A DNA stretch of 64,000 nucleotides from Balamuthia mandrillaris (taxonomy: Eukaryota; Discosea; Longamoebia; Balamuthiidae), in the NCBI GenBank assembly GCA_031835245.1, contig JAVKOQ010000072.1, positions 20,001 to 84,000 on the forward strand, given 5' to 3'. Positions 10,977-22,710 of the stretch are shown here, in pieces; the stretch's first letter is position 1; every line of letters starts with the position of its first letter. A program made the translations under genes and the position numbers. Below the pieces are notes generated by a model. It ran no database searches and had not been told where the DNA came from. It saw only the letters and a program-made list of their open reading frames with translations.

Positions 10977-11083
10977 ATAAAGGATAAAAGAGAGATAGAC
11001 TCTTTGAGATGAGAACAAACGTAAAAAGTAATCTGAAGTTATGTAAATGAATTATATTTTGAAAAAGAACACCAAAGTTTTGT

Positions 11084-11618
11084 TTAGTTGCTGCCCTTCT
11101 TCTTATCCGCAGCCGCTTTCTTCTCTCCTGCTCCTCCTTTTCCTTTTTGTGCTCCTCCTTTGTTGTTGTTGTTGTTGCTCTTGGCAGCACCACCTCCACC
11201 CCCTCCCTTCTTGGGTGGCGCCTTCTTCTTTGCCCCATAAAAAGTGAAGATGGGTTTGCCGGGAATGGCTCCCTCTTTCTTCTTCTCAGGATCAGGGGCG
11301 CTCTCATCGCTGGACAAGTAGATCTCCAAGCTGGCCAAGCCCAAGGACTCCCGAATGAAGTCCCGGTGGTCCTCAAAGAATTGCTTCTCATCGAATGGGA
11401 TGTCCAAGCTCAATACCGCTGGTCCCTCCAACTTTACTCGTTCCTATTATTTTCGCAATAGAAAAGTGTTAGAAGAGAGAAAGAAGAGTAAACAGAATGA
11501 TAACAAAAACAAGAAGATGGAAAAGAAGCTCAGTGCATTTAAAAAGTGTCTCCAGAAAAAAGATCAGAAGTCTAACATGTTGTTTTTGCAAAACATCCTT
11601 GCCAAGAAGAGGGGACTG

Positions 11619-11677
<59 letters not shown>

Positions 11678-14600
11678 AAAACGTACAGGCATGATTCCAA
11701 CCAATCCCATGATTTTCTTGATGTCCTTCTTCAATGAAGCATCGTTCTTCAATTCCTCTACAATGACGTTCCTAAAGTCGTCTGGGAAATCATTCGTCTC
11801 CTGCACATCCAAATGATAATATTAGGTAACGAATTAAAGTGAAACAAGGAATTCTGAAAAATGAGAAGAGACAACAAACCTTGCGATAAACTTTTTGCAA
11901 ACCACGAATGGCCTTGGCTTGCCATTCAGGATAGCAGTTGCTGACATAGATGTAGGCTTTCGTGGTGTCCTCATATTGTCCCTCCATGAACTGCATCTTC
12001 TTCCTGAAGCCCTTCAAGTTCTCCTGCAAGAACTCGTTCTGTTGGAGCAAGAGTTCATTCACTTCTCCTCCTTCTGGCCATCGCGCTCTCAAAATGGTTG
12101 TTGGTTTCTGGTGGACACAATCAAAACAATGTTAAAGAAATAACAACGATCTGAGAAAGCATAAAGAATAGGAAGATAAAGAAATAGAAGCTCAGTGCTT
12201 TGAAAGTATCTCCATGAAAAGATCAGAAGTCTAACATGTAATTTTGCAAAAGCATCCTCGCCAAGAACACAGAAATACAACATAAAAGCAAGATTAAAAA
12301 GAAATACGAACCTTCAACATCTTGGTCCAAATGTAGTCGCAATAGTGAGGACAGAAGGGAGACAACAACAAGGCCTGCGCTTCAATAAACCTCATCACCA
12401 ACGCACGGTTCATGTTCTTCTCCTCCCTCACGCCCAACCTGTAGTTGTCACGCGCGTTCTGCAATTCATAAAAGCCCGTTCGCAACGCCTCTCGGAATTG
12501 CATTCTAAATGATAAGTAGCAGTGTAAGTTTTAAGAAAAGAAAGAAGAGAACGAAGAAACGACGAAGAAGTATAAGAAGGATAAAAGAGCTCAGTGCATA
12601 AAAAAAGTGTCTCCATGAAAAAGTATCAGAAGTCTAACATGTTGTTTTTGCAAAACATCCTTGCCAAGAAAGAAAACAGAAGAAAGAAAAAGAAGAAAAG
12701 CAGAAAGAAGAAGAAAGGAGAGCGAAACGTACTGTTCGTAAAACTCAGCTGTTTGCTTAATCGCCTTGTTGATCTCGGACTGGAATACAAGGTCAAAGAA
12801 ACCGGTGGGTTCTCCCTCTCTCAAGCTGTCCAACTTAGCCAAAATGTCCTTGGTCCATTCATGCTGGGCATGCAAACGAAGAACAGCCGTGTCCGCCGTC
12901 TCGTTGGCAAAGTTGGCGTCTTCCATCGAGTCACCGGCGTCTGCCAAAGCGAATCTCATTCCGTCCACTGAGAACAACTCCATTGCCTCTGCATTCATTC
13001 ATACAAAAACAAAACAGAAATTAGAAAAGTTATAGGTAAATGAGAGGAAACGAGAAAGAAAATTTGAGGGGGAAAGAATCAACAAGAAAGAAAAGCGAGA
13101 AAAAAGTGAAGAAATACCGCTCAAAGTCAAAAAGTTGCCCGTAGACTTGGACATCTTCTCCTTGTTCAAAAGGACGTGTCCATTGGCACGGATGCCGCGA
13201 GGACACTTCTCTTCGGGGAAGACGGCAGTATGCGTGTACAAGAAAAAGGTCAAATGGTTCTGAATCAAGTCCTTGCCAGACACTCGCAAGTCCAATGGAT
13301 ACCAGTACTCAAATTCCCTTCGCAAGGTCTTCAAGGTCTCCTCGGAGATGTCAGTTTCGGAGGCGGGATAGGGTCCGTTCAAGAAGATGTAGTCCCACAC
13401 TTTCCGTGTCAACTGCTCTGGTTTAATTCCTGCTGGTCCTGTTGCCTTGCCGTACAAATCGCCTCCTTCATGAATTATAAGCAGAAAGCAAAAAATACAT
13501 GAGTCAAAGACAAAGACGAAGAAGCAAACATGTTTTTTTTTTAAAAAAAAAACAACACAGTAGGCGGGGTGAAGACAGAAAGAAAAAGAATGCAAACCTT
13601 GCAACAAATGAGCAACAGTATAGTAAGCCATATAAATAGTGGAATCAGACAAGGACTCTATCAAGTACTGCTGGTCCCAAGGCAACTTTGTGCCCAAGCC
13701 ATAAGTACGAGAACAGGCCCACTGATTCAACCACTCCAAAGTTCTCCTGAACAAGGTCTTAGCCTCGTCGCCGTAGGTGTTGACGTTTTGCTCCAAGTGT
13801 TTAGCCGTCTTTTCTTTCCATTGCTCCTCGCCATAAGTGATGTACCACTGGTCGGTCAAGGCGCAGATACAAACATCACCAGAGCGAGAGATGACCGTCT
13901 CGGCGGGTTCGTAGTAAGGTACGGCCAAACCGGCCGCCAACAACTCTTCTTTGATCAAAGGCTTCGCCACGCGAACCGGGCTTAAAGTTAAAGTCAAGGA
14001 GAAAACAAATTTCAAAAAAGAAAGGCCAAAAAAAGACAGAAGAATGAAGGTAAATAATAAAAGGATACGTTCCCTTGTGTTCTCCAACTTGCATGATTCC
14101 CTCGTAGAAGCCCTTCATGTAGACCATTTCCTTGGCCTTGAGCAACTTATCCTTGTCCTTGTGGCTCTGCACCTTGAAGGCCTCGCAGGCGGTGATGGCC
14201 GCCAAGTTGCCCACACCGGGAATCTCAATGATGGGCACGGGTTCGAAGGGCATAACCCACTCCTCCTTCACGCCGTACTCATCGCGGTTGTATTGCTTCT
14301 TCTTCAAGTCCATCAAGGCGGCATAGTCATCGGGAGCATCGCTGGGCACGCTCGTGACCACGCCAGTGGCCTTGGTGGTGGAGATGGTTTTCATGGGTAG
14401 GGTATATACAACAGGGTACTGGGCCAAGGGAGCCTTCAACGGGAGGCCGATCAAGTCTTGGCCTTTGAAGGTGGCCAAGCAGACCGACTTGCCAAACTCC
14501 TTCGAGTAGCCTTGATAGCTCAAATCTATCATTATTTTAGTTGTTAGCCAATACAGACTATCATCAAGAGGAAAAGGGAAGTGAAGCGCAAAGAAAAGAA

Positions 14601-16065
14601 AAGAAAAAAACAAAAAAGGAGAAGAAGGACATACTTCTGGCAGCTTGGGCTGTGCACACAAACACGTCGGAATCGTTAATTTCAAAAGCGCCATAGTCAC
14701 CCTCTGGCAATACGAAGCAGTTGGTTTGGCCGTACATGGTCTCAGGTCGGAGGGTTCCTGGCACCAAGAACACGTCTTTGCCTTCCAAAGCAGCCATTTT
14801 GGGAGGGAAGGGAGGGATCACCTTCAACTTGATCAAGGTGTATTCTTGTGGCTGTACGCCCTCTCCTGAGGCACGATCGTGGTCAGCACAGGATTGGCCA
14901 TCCAATGGTGAGTAAATGGAAATCCTGTTGATGGAAAATAAATTGTTTGTTTCTTTTCTCTATTTAGAGGATCAGGAAGACAAACCTGTTGCCAAACTCA
15001 ATCTTGCCCAAGTCTTTCAAAGTTTCGAATTGCCAACGCACAAAGGAGTCATAGTAAGGATTAACATCAGTAGTAATGAAGGAACGCCGCCAGTCCACAG
15101 AACATCCCATTTTCTGCATATCTTGCTGCATTTTTCGAATGTTTAAGTATGAAAACTAGACACGCGAGAGAGAGAGAGAGAGACGAACCATAGCCAAAGG
15201 AGGAAAATAGGTCAACCAGTACTCCGCATCGGCAAAGTTTGGGATCTCGTTCTCAGGAACGCCCATTCCCTTCATGATCTCCCACTGGTACTTGGCCTTG
15301 CCCGTCTTGGAGGCGGCCTTGGACTTTTTGGAGTGGAAGGTCTCTGTGACAATCACTGTTGTAGAGCTCTCCTCTTTCTTCTCGGAGGGCTCCTCCACTG
15401 CCTCTGCCTCCACTTCAGCGGGAAACACGGGCGGGTTGCCATACTGTTCGATCTCTCGCTTCAACTTATCAGCACAAGCCTTTTGTTTAGAGTGTTTGGA
15501 GAAAAGTAAAGTGAGTTGCTCGTGCTAGGAGAAAAGCACCAACAAAGGCTCAAAAAAAACAGAAAAAAAACTTTTAAAATAAAACAATGAGATTAAAAAG
15601 AAAAAAAGGACCAGTGTCACTCATTTCATCAGAGTCACTGCGAAAAAAAAAAACCAAAAGTTTGACACACTCTCATCTCTTGCGCAGGACAGAGGGAGAG
15701 TGAGCGAACAAACAACAAACCTTGATGGGCATGCCGGTACAGTGGAAGCCAAAGGGAAATAGGCTGCGCTTGCCCTGCAACCTCTGGAAGGCGGCCGCGA
15801 ACTCGGCCTTGGACAAGGTAAAGGTGTGGCCCAAGTGGAGCCTGCCGTTCATGTAGGGGTAGGGAAAGGTGACCATGAACTTGGGGTCCTTCGCCTCGTT
15901 CTCGGCGGGGGCGTCCATCTCAAAGGGGTTGAGGGCGGCCCACTCCTGGCGCATCTCCTCCTCGATGGCGAGCAAAAAGTCTCGCTTGGCGAAGGACACT
16001 TTCTTCTCCTTGCCGTCCTCTTCGGGAACTGTCGTCGTCGTCGCGGTATTCGTTGGTGGTTCCAT
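11084..16065 (-). CDS. LARS1: Cytosolic leucyl-tRNA synthetase
   Basis: Charges tRNA-Leu with leucine. Twelve exons on the minus strand: 15721-16065, 15189-15479, 14986-15125, 14635-14924, 14069-14525, 13598-13980, 13118-13465, 12733-12988, 12312-12504, 11880-12107, 11687-11800 and 11084-11443; the frame holds throughout, 1134 residues. HIGH motif HLGH at 77-80 within [18 protein letters not shown]1 editing domain with [13 protein letters not shown] and [20 protein letters not shown] as [12 protein letters not shown]; then the anticodon-binding domain ([15 protein letters not shown]). Each block aligns in order with the human cytosolic enzyme. After the position of human FASEAEDK the last ~90 residues of the human C-domain are missing and replaced by a Lys/Gly/Asn-rich tail. 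Three introns share an 85-nt element (separate entries). Confidence 0.95.
11524..11608 (-). repeat. Intronic 85-nt repeat, copy A (LARS1 intron 11)
   Basis: In the 243-nt intron 11444-11686. Near-identical to copies B and C. On the plus strand it begins AGAAGCTCAGTGCA and ends CATCCTTGCCAAGAA. Followed on the plus strand by a (GA)n tract at about 11620-11671. Confidence 0.9.
12186..12267 (-). repeat. Intronic 85-nt repeat, copy B (LARS1 intron 9)
   Basis: In the 204-nt intron 12108-12311. 82 nt and more diverged than A and C: short indels, and AGCATCCTCG where the others read AACATCCTTG. Same orientation as A and C. Confidence 0.85.
12586..12670 (-). repeat. Intronic 85-nt repeat, copy C (LARS1 intron 8)
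   Basis: In the 228-nt intron 12505-12732. Its last ~46 nt on the plus strand appear identical to copy A. A short potential hairpin (TGTTTT-GCA-AAAACA on the transcript strand) lies inside the shared core. Confidence 0.9.
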
Positions 16066-16466
16066 CACTGCGATTAAGATTTTTGTGCGCGCGTAGCAGC
16101 AAGAGTGCTACTTCCTTTTTCTGCTACTTTTTTCTTTTGATCGCTGCAAAAAAAAAAAAAAAACGAGAAAAGAAAAAATAATAATTTCTTTTCTTTTCTT
16201 TTCTTTTTTTGCGGAACAAAACAAAATAAATAAATAATTTGATGGATTCGTGTTTTTCGTTGCGAGAAAAATCCCAGAAAAAAATTTGTTGGCGTGGACC
16301 AGGCGTCGATCTGGGGAGAAAGCCTTGCATACCAAACATTCTCGACATGTTTCAAATATTTCTGCTGAAATATGCATGCACCCGGAGTCGATCCTGTGCT
16401 GCATTCCAAGCATTCTTTGTATTCCAAAAAAAAAAACAACAGAAAAGAAAGAAAGGAACAAGGAAA
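16066..16466. promoter_or_regulatory. Divergent promoter region LARS1/DCTN5
   Basis: 401 nt between two head-to-head genes. Contains A-tracts, a TTTTC-repeat stretch (about 16185-16210) and TCTCGACATGTTTC near 16340. No gene seen. Confidence 0.4.
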
Positions 16467-17310
16467 ATGTCTTTGGAGTTTGATGTGCTGGAGCCGACGC
16501 CGGTCTTCTACAAGAAGTCAGAGTTTATAGAGACGCTCACAGGCAACAAGGTGAGTCGCAAATCGGGTCTTTGCGGCAGCCAAAACATCCGACTTCATGG
16601 CAAGGTACAAAGAGTTCACGGGATCGATGATGGGAGAGATTATTTTTTGAAAAATGTCTCTTCGTCTTCTTCCGTCCACATCAGACTATTGTCATGCCGG
16701 ATGCCATCATAAGAGGTGACCTCAGCGGCGTAAACGTTGGCAAGTTCTCTATCATTGGCCCACACTCTGTCATCAGACCCTCCTTCAAACGGTTTAAAGG
16801 GTTCGTTCTCTGCTCTCTGCTCTCTCTTGTTCACGAACTAAAACTCCAAAAAAAAAAAAAGCGGTATCTCCTTTTTCCCATTGACCATTGGCGACTATGT
16901 CACCATTGAAGAGTCCTGTATCATAAACGCCGCCACCATTGGCTCCTACGTTCACATCGGCAAAGACGCCATCATAGTACTTGCTTGCTTGCTCGCTTTT
17001 ATGCTTCTTTCTCTCTTCTCATCCTATTATTTTTCTCTCTCTCTCTCTCTCTCTCTCTGTTTCTCCTCTTTCGTTGCTGTACATCTTATCGACAACACTT
17101 CAACGCAAGTCTCGGCGCTGCGTGTTGAAAGACTGCTGCTACATCAAAGAAGGAAGCGTGCTGGCTCCCGACACGGTGGTCCCTCCTTTCACTGTCTACG
17201 GCGGCAACCCGGCTCGTTTCATAGAGAAGCTGCCCGAATGCTTTCAGCAAATGCAACAAGAAATAGCCACCGCCAACTACAATTGTTTCATTCCTGTCAC
17301 CGAAGACTAA
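16467..17310 (+). CDS. DCTN5: Dynactin subunit 5 (p25)
   Basis: Part of the pointed-end complex of dynactin, which helps dynein bind membrane cargo. Four exons: 16467-16604, 16685-16800, 16862-16976 and 17110-17310, 189 residues (human 182). The protein is a left-handed beta-helix; recognised segments are [61 protein letters not shown] and [12 protein letters not shown], then [15 protein letters not shown]. The end of exon 2 was placed at the GTTCGT donor (16801) because it keeps the length of the PxFKxFxxGxxFF segment equal to that in animals. The third intron has a CT microsatellite (about 17034-17058). Confidence 0.93.
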
Positions 17311-17378
17311 ACATCCACTTTATTGCACGATCATCTTCACACATTTCTTTTGTCATACTAACTTTTCGTTCATTCAAT

Positions 17379-19103
17379 TTAGAAGAAAAAGCGATCCAAA
17401 ACAAAGTCAGACGTTTCCATCTGAGCAGGAATGCCATACGTAGCCAACGCCTCTCCCACATAGAACAAATGACGCTCTCCTTGCAATGCATCGATGGCTT
17501 TGCTCCACCTGCCATCCTCTCCGAACCTCTCTGGCGGCACCGTTTGTGGATAGTTCCACAGCTCATCTCTTAACAGTTGGACCTGCTCTAACGAGGCGGA
17601 GGCGACACCCATGGCAGCCAGATCCTCTCGCAACCGTTCCTCAAAAGCCTCCGAGGACAGAGGCTCCTCCGGATGGGCATAAGCGAAGCAGAGAAAGACA
17701 TCGGTATCGTTGTAAGGCCTCGTGAAGACCGGGCAGTGATCGTAGAAATCGTTGCCAAGAGAAGGAGATTGAAAGTAGTTGGCGTAAGGATAAACAACCA
17801 ACGTGGCAGCGTTGTTGAAGAAGAACACGTCGGAGAAGCTGCTTCCATCTTCATTTTCATCGAGCGAAGGGATGTGAATCATGACGGATCTTGCTAATCC
17901 TGTTTTGACGGCTTCGAGGTATGGAATGACCGGCAGGTCTTTATCGAGATACTCCAACGTTTGGAAGGTCCTTGAGGCAAGTATGACCGCATCGAAGTGA
18001 TGCACTTCTTTCTCCTCTGCTTCTCCCGCTTCTTGTTTTATTGTCTCCACTAGCACTCGCCAGCGATGGCTCTTACCAACGCGGTACGGAGAGACCCTCG
18101 TGACTTCAGTAGAGAGACGTACATCGATCTCCTCTCGTCTCACCATCTCCTGAAAAAACGTTTCGTAGCCATTCGGAAAGAACTGGTATCTTCCCGGAGG
18201 CGTGGATGTCACCAACTCTTGTAGGTTGGGATGGATCTCGAACAACTCGAACAGAGCGCCAGCGAAGACCACCTGTTGAAGCTCCTGAAGCAACGATTTG
18301 ACCACAGTGGGATACGTCTGTGTGGCTCCCTTGAGCACTTCCACGGCCAAGGCTTCGTATGGATCCCCTGTTTGGAAGAACTGGTGAAGGAAGGCGATAA
18401 GTCCTGTGGCTGCTGGCACTTGGACTATATCTGCCCACTCCCCAAAGCTCATGTCCCTCTCTCCTCCCCAAGCACTCACATCGATGTCTTCTCTTCCTGC
18501 TGCAGAAGAAGCTGAAGAAGCAGGTGAAGCTTGAAGCAACAGAGCGAATCCAGCATTGAGCTGAGGGATGAGTTGCGGGATTGTGATGCCCTCTCCAAAG
18601 TAAGGAGGCAACGGCAAGAACTGCAGAGAGTCCAAGTCAAAGACGTTGGTGGCGGCCGCTATGAACCTCCGTTCGGTGCCATACTCCTCAAAGAGCCTCT
18701 CCAAAGGCGGATAGAGTGGCTCCTCTGCACCGTGGAGGCTGTAAGGAGGATAGATGATGGTGGAGAGGTCGTAGACGTGGTCTTGATAGAGGACGCTCTC
18801 GGGAATGCCGCCGCTTTCGGCCTCTCGCTCAAAAACGACCACGCTGTGGAAACCCTTGGAGAGCAGGTTTCTGGCTGCAAAGAGACCGGCTGGACCGGCG
18901 CCTACTATTGCTATCGATGCTCCTTTGCCAAAGCGAGGTCGAGGTATTCTTTCTTCGTCTTTAAACCAACACGAAGTGAGCGTTTACTCCCAAAGATGAG
19001 AAAAAGCAAAACACAAATACGTACCAAGAGCAGAACAGGAGAGAAATGAGGAGAAGCAAAGGATGCAGCACAGGAAGGAGGTGGACAGCACGAACTTCGC
19101 CAT
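17379..19103 (-). CDS. Secreted FAD-dependent oxidoreductase
   Basis: Two exons: 19025-19103 and 17379-18958, 552 residues. Exon 1 encodes a signal peptide ([20 protein letters not shown], cleavage near SCSA). Exon 2 begins with the Rossmann dinucleotide-binding motif [20 protein letters not shown] followed by SVVVFERE, the classic GxGxxG...E FAD fingerprint of the amine-oxidase/monooxygenase superfamily. The middle part (residues ~90-400) is poorly conserved; [19 protein letters not shown] looks like the second FAD-contact strand, and [20 protein letters not shown] the usual C-terminal G-E(D)-A FAD motif. Secretory targeting suggests an endomembrane or extracellular flavoenzyme. Prenylcysteine oxidase-like or amine oxidase-like chemistry is possible; the substrate cannot be told. 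Confidence 0.8.
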
Positions 19104-20046
19104 TGCCAGTTTAGTTTGTTTTGTGGAGGAAGAAACAAGATTGAGAGAGGAAAGGGAATGAAAGGTTCTTTCAGACGGAGAAAGCAAGCCTAGCGGTCAA
19201 CTCTGACGCTTGTATTTTTCTTTTTTTTTCAAGGAACGAACAAGCAGAGAAGCCACAGAAAAGGCAGATGCAATCGCCATGCATTCCATCCCGTTTCATC
19301 CGGGGGGCCTGTGTTGAACCATGTTGAAACATATATTGGGAGCCCTTTTCTTAAGGCGAAAGCGCTGAAAGCATGCGAAAACTCGCTCAGCATTCATCCT
19401 ATTGAGACGAGAGGTTTCCTCATCAACCCAACCATCAACGTTGACCCCTGGCAAGGAAAAAGTGAAGGGTGGTGAGGGTCTGTAGACGTCTCACGCGCTT
19501 TTGACCTTGCTCTGTGCACGTGCGGTTATTGGTTCAATCGTCTCACGTGACTGGTCACGTTCGCTCTCCTCCCTGTCTTAGAGCTCATCGGCGCCAACTT
19601 CGTCATCTCCTCGCCTTGCTCTCCCACCCGCCTGCCTCTTCCGTCGTTCGCAAAGGGAACGCCCTTGCCGGAAGCCAACTTTTCCGTGCGTCCCTTCTGC
19701 GGTTGCCCTTCGTTTTCGCCGTGGAGCACCACGGTTCGCTACTACGGGTCAGCGGAGGAACGTTGCATGAAACGGACTGAAGAGGACCAGAATGGTGAAG
19801 TGCACTTGGTGGGGACAAGGCAGCTCATAGCGCGAGAGAAAAGTCTGCGCAACCAAGGCATGGCAGGTGCGGGGGGGGGGGACCCGGAGGGACTCTTCAA
19901 GGCCACAAGGGAAGGGCCCTCTCCTCCTCCTCCAGGATCTGCTTGAGGGTCTTAGGCAAGGGGAAGGAGGGGCCTCTTCCGTGCCTCTTCCGTGAAGAAT
20001 AGAAGGAGGGCAGTCGGGCAGAAGGAGACGGACGACGGGGTTTAAC
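19104..20046. other. 943-nt intergenic region, no gene recognised
   Basis: Short open frames exist here but none shows family similarity or exon-like structure. Notable: TCACGTGA (E-box/CLEAR-like palindrome) near 19542 and a G10 run near 19872. The downstream part is the 5' flank of the Cys-rich protein gene. Confidence 0.35.
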
Positions 20047-21126
20047 ATGTTGCAACCAAACAAGCCGACCCACCGCTATTGCGTGATGTGCAACGAGCGG
20101 TTGGTCCCGCAAAAAGCTCCGCAAGAGCTCTGGGACAGTGTGGACGGCTCTTGTTCCTCGCTCTCCTCCGGTTTCCTGCAAAGACCCATTCCGTATGCCC
20201 TCTGCTTCGCATGCGACAGTGCCATGTGCTTGGCTCATCTTGCCTCTTCTGCTTGTTCCTCCCTCTCCTCATCGTCAAGACCGCTTCCTTCAGCAAACGA
20301 AACCACTCCAAAAAATGCCTCTTTCTTCCTGAAACAAAAAGGAGTCGTGGAGCTCAGCCCCGTTGAAGAAGACGACGAACCACACGAATCGATTCAAGCC
20401 CACTGTCCCTTTTGTTCCACCCAACGTTCCTTTCTTCTTCGGTTTACCTCAGCTTCCTCAAGGCCCTCCATATGTCGTCGTTGCGGCTCTTTCTTTGGAA
20501 CGGGTGACCCGCATTTTGAAGGAGGTTGTCCATCTCACAAGGGGCAGCACGAACTGCCGGTGGATGCTTCTGGCAAACCTGTCTTTGGCTTTGGGCTCTG
20601 TGACGTAGGGGGCATGTACGGCGTGGGCAGAGTGCACCTGCGAGTGTACCCCGGGCGGTGGACCTGCTGCGGAGCCCTGTGTTTTCATGATCACCTGGGA
20701 TGCCCTTTGGCGGACCTTCTTCTCGTTCATCCGTTCTCCTATCCTGAAGCCTTACGACAACGATATCAAGAGGGAGAAGGAGCGAGCGTGGGTGAGTGTT
20801 ACTTTGGATGTCAGAAGATTGAAGGAGGACACATGGAACGATTCGAAAAAGACAGAAAAGAAGAAGAAAAAGAAGAAGAAGAAGAAAAAGAAGAAGAAAA
20901 AGAGTCATTGACGGACTCTGTTCGTGCTGTGCTTGAGAGGCATAAGAACGACACTATTCAAACACATTACATAACGAAGGATCACAAGACAGTCCCGGTT
21001 GCATGGAGGAGCCAAGTCAATTGGAATGCTGGAACACCTCTTCGCTTTGCCCTGTCACAAGTGGAAGTGCCTCAGGACATTCGTGATATAGAGATCGAAA
21101 GAAACTTTGAGTTCTGGACTGGTTGA
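20047..21126 (+). CDS. Intronless Cys-rich protein, probable zinc binder
   Basis: 359 residues in one exon. Contains repeated CxxC pairs that could form zinc ribbons: CVMC (12-15), CFAC, CPFC, CRRC (in SICRRCGSFFG), followed by a Cys/His cluster GRWTCCGALCFHDHLGC. A second part has a Glu/Lys-rich coiled segment encoded by an AAG/AAAGAAG-rich stretch (about 20855-20905), then a short C-terminal domain ending NFEFWTG. A Ser-rich linker lies at ~60-85. I recognise no family; the Cys spacing suggests two treble-clef or ribbon modules. The absence of introns, in a locus where most genes have them, is shared with AAR2 and the Rho gene and so is not by itself a sign of transfer. Confidence 0.7.
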   Translation: MLQPNKPTHRYCVMCNERLVPQKAPQELWDSVDGSCSSLSSGFLQRPIPYALCFACDSAMCLAHLASSACSSLSSSSRPLPSANETTPKNASFFLKQKGVVELSPVEEDDEPHESIQAHCPFCSTQRSFLLRFTSASSRPSICRRCGSFFGTGDPHFEGGCPSHKGQHELPVDASGKPVFGFGLCDVGGMYGVGRVHLRVYPGRWTCCGALCFHDHLGCPLADLLLVHPFSYPEALRQRYQEGEGASVGECYFGCQKIEGGHMERFEKDRKEEEKEEEEEKEEEKESLTDSVRAVLERHKNDTIQTHYITKDHKTVPVAWRSQVNWNAGTPLRFALSQVEVPQDIRDIEIERNFEFWTG

Positions 21127-21149
21127 AATAACTTGTATTTTTGAAATCG

Positions 21150-21196
<47 letters not shown>

Positions 21197-21725
21197 CAAC
21201 CCCACGTTTGTTAGCTTTTTGGACATTGATTACCTGCTGTGGCCTAATAGTATCCGCGCTTTTAAGTTTTGTTAACACAGTACTACCAGTCTGTGTGGAA
21301 TGGATTGCACAGCGAAACATATCAACCTTGCCTATCGGGGATGCTGCTACCTCCCTCACTTGAAAATGCAGGCTTCCGGGCCATTGCACCAGTTTGGTGA
21401 AAAATCAAGCCACATTCATGAAACGGGAAACCTAACCCTGCGCGGATGGTTCCTTCCGGAAGCTAGGTAGGCCATCCTTTGATTGTCGATTGGCGGTTTG
21501 ATTACACCTGAACCACAAAAACGTTGCCATTGGCTGAACGACAAAAAATGAACGACAAAAATGATAAAAATGACAACAATGAGTGAAAGGGATGACAGGA
21601 CACCAGCCAAAAGGAAAATCTAAAAATAAAATAAAGAAAAGAAAAAAGAAAAGCAAAAAGGGTGAACTTGCTTTCATTCTTTGTGGAGAGAGAGAGAGAG
21701 CTCAAAAAAAAAAAAAAAAACAAGA
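21127..21725. other. 599-nt intergenic region with CT tract
   Basis: Holds (CT)n at 21152-21191, just after the stop codon of the Cys-rich gene and so probably in its 3' UTR. The rest is AT-rich with GA/A-rich sequence immediately before the F-box start. No gene seen. Confidence 0.4.
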
Positions 21726-22432
21726 ATGGAGCTTGGAGCGATAGAGCACTACATGCAGGAGGAATGGTTGCCCATCGAGCTGATGGACCTCCCCAACGAG
21801 ATCTTGTACATGATCCTTTGGCAGCTGCCCCTCTTCGAGGCCACGAACCCGCCTGCTCCTCTGCACAAGGGAGGACAGGGGCTCCGTGCCGATGCCTCAC
21901 AAGACAAACCCACGGAAGCGCAGCTGTTGGACCTCTACACTCCCTGGCCCTCCGTTCTGCTCCTCTCCAAACGACTGCACGCCGTGGCCTCCTCCATTTT
22001 CCACAACAAGGTCAAAGAGTTTGAGGACCTCATGTCCGGCACATGGGAGGGCAGAGGCCGCTGGGCCTCCTCCTACGCCTGGACCTCCATGGAGTTCAGC
22101 CTCCGCTTCGACCTCCGCCAGCGGACGGTGGAGACGGTGGGGGAGTGGTCCAACCGGGAGGACAAGGCCTCCCCTTGGACCATGTCCGGCACGTTCTCCC
22201 TCTCCAAGGGGACGCTGCAGCTGGACAAGAAGTTTGTGGGAGGGACCATGTCTGGCATGGTGAACAGATACCATGGATATAACTTTTATTTGCCTTGGTT
22301 GCCCAGCGTGGTGCCTCCACCACCTTTCTTGCAAGACTCACAATATGTAGGTTAACCCGGTCTAACTTTCTCTTTTCCCTTTTCTCTTTCTTCTTTTCTC
22401 TTTTCTCTTTTCTCTTTTCTCTTTTCTCTTTT

Positions 22433-22471
<39 letters not shown>

Positions 22472-22710
22472 CGCTCGCTCGCTCGCTCTTGCTCTCTTTG
22501 TCGTTCTCTTTCCCTAGTTTGTTGACCTGCCCCTTTTCTCCACCCCTTTCTCAACAGGCGGGAGTACCGGGATTCGAGCCAACACAAATACCAGCCACGG
22601 CAGCGCGCCTGCAAGGCCATTTCTCCATGCTGAAGTGTGACGACCGGAAGGACTTTGCAAGCTGGGTGGGAGCTCCTGGCCATTTCTTCTTCATCAAACC
22701 GGAGAGATGA
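21726..22710 (+). CDS. F-box protein
   Basis: Probable SCF ubiquitin-ligase adaptor. Two exons, 21726-22346 and 22558-22710, 257 residues. The F-box lies at residues ~15-90: LPIELMDLPNEILYMILWQL, then after an insert WPSVLLLSKRLHAVASSIFHNK. The F-box is split by an insert of ~30 residues rich in Pro/Gly/Gln. The C-terminal part (MSGTWEGRGRWASSYAWTSM, FSLRFDLRQRTVETVGEWS, then GHFSMLKCDDRKDFASWVG) looks like a small beta-barrel, similar in feel to domains that follow F-boxes in FBXO31-like and plant proteins; substrate unknown. The intron (22347-22557) carries CTTTT repeats and a CT tract. Confidence 0.7.

Noticed and set aside
10167-11018. 283-codon minus-strand open frame
   Set aside because: Antisense to the Rho GTPase; no protein-like features.
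16801-16861. Alternative DCTN5 donor at 16790 (GTTTAA)
   Set aside because: It removes residues from a segment whose length is fixed in the family; the GTTCGT at 16801 keeps it.
19500-20040. Open frames in the large spacer before the Cys-rich gene
   Set aside because: Short, overlapping on both strands, without splice logic or similarity.
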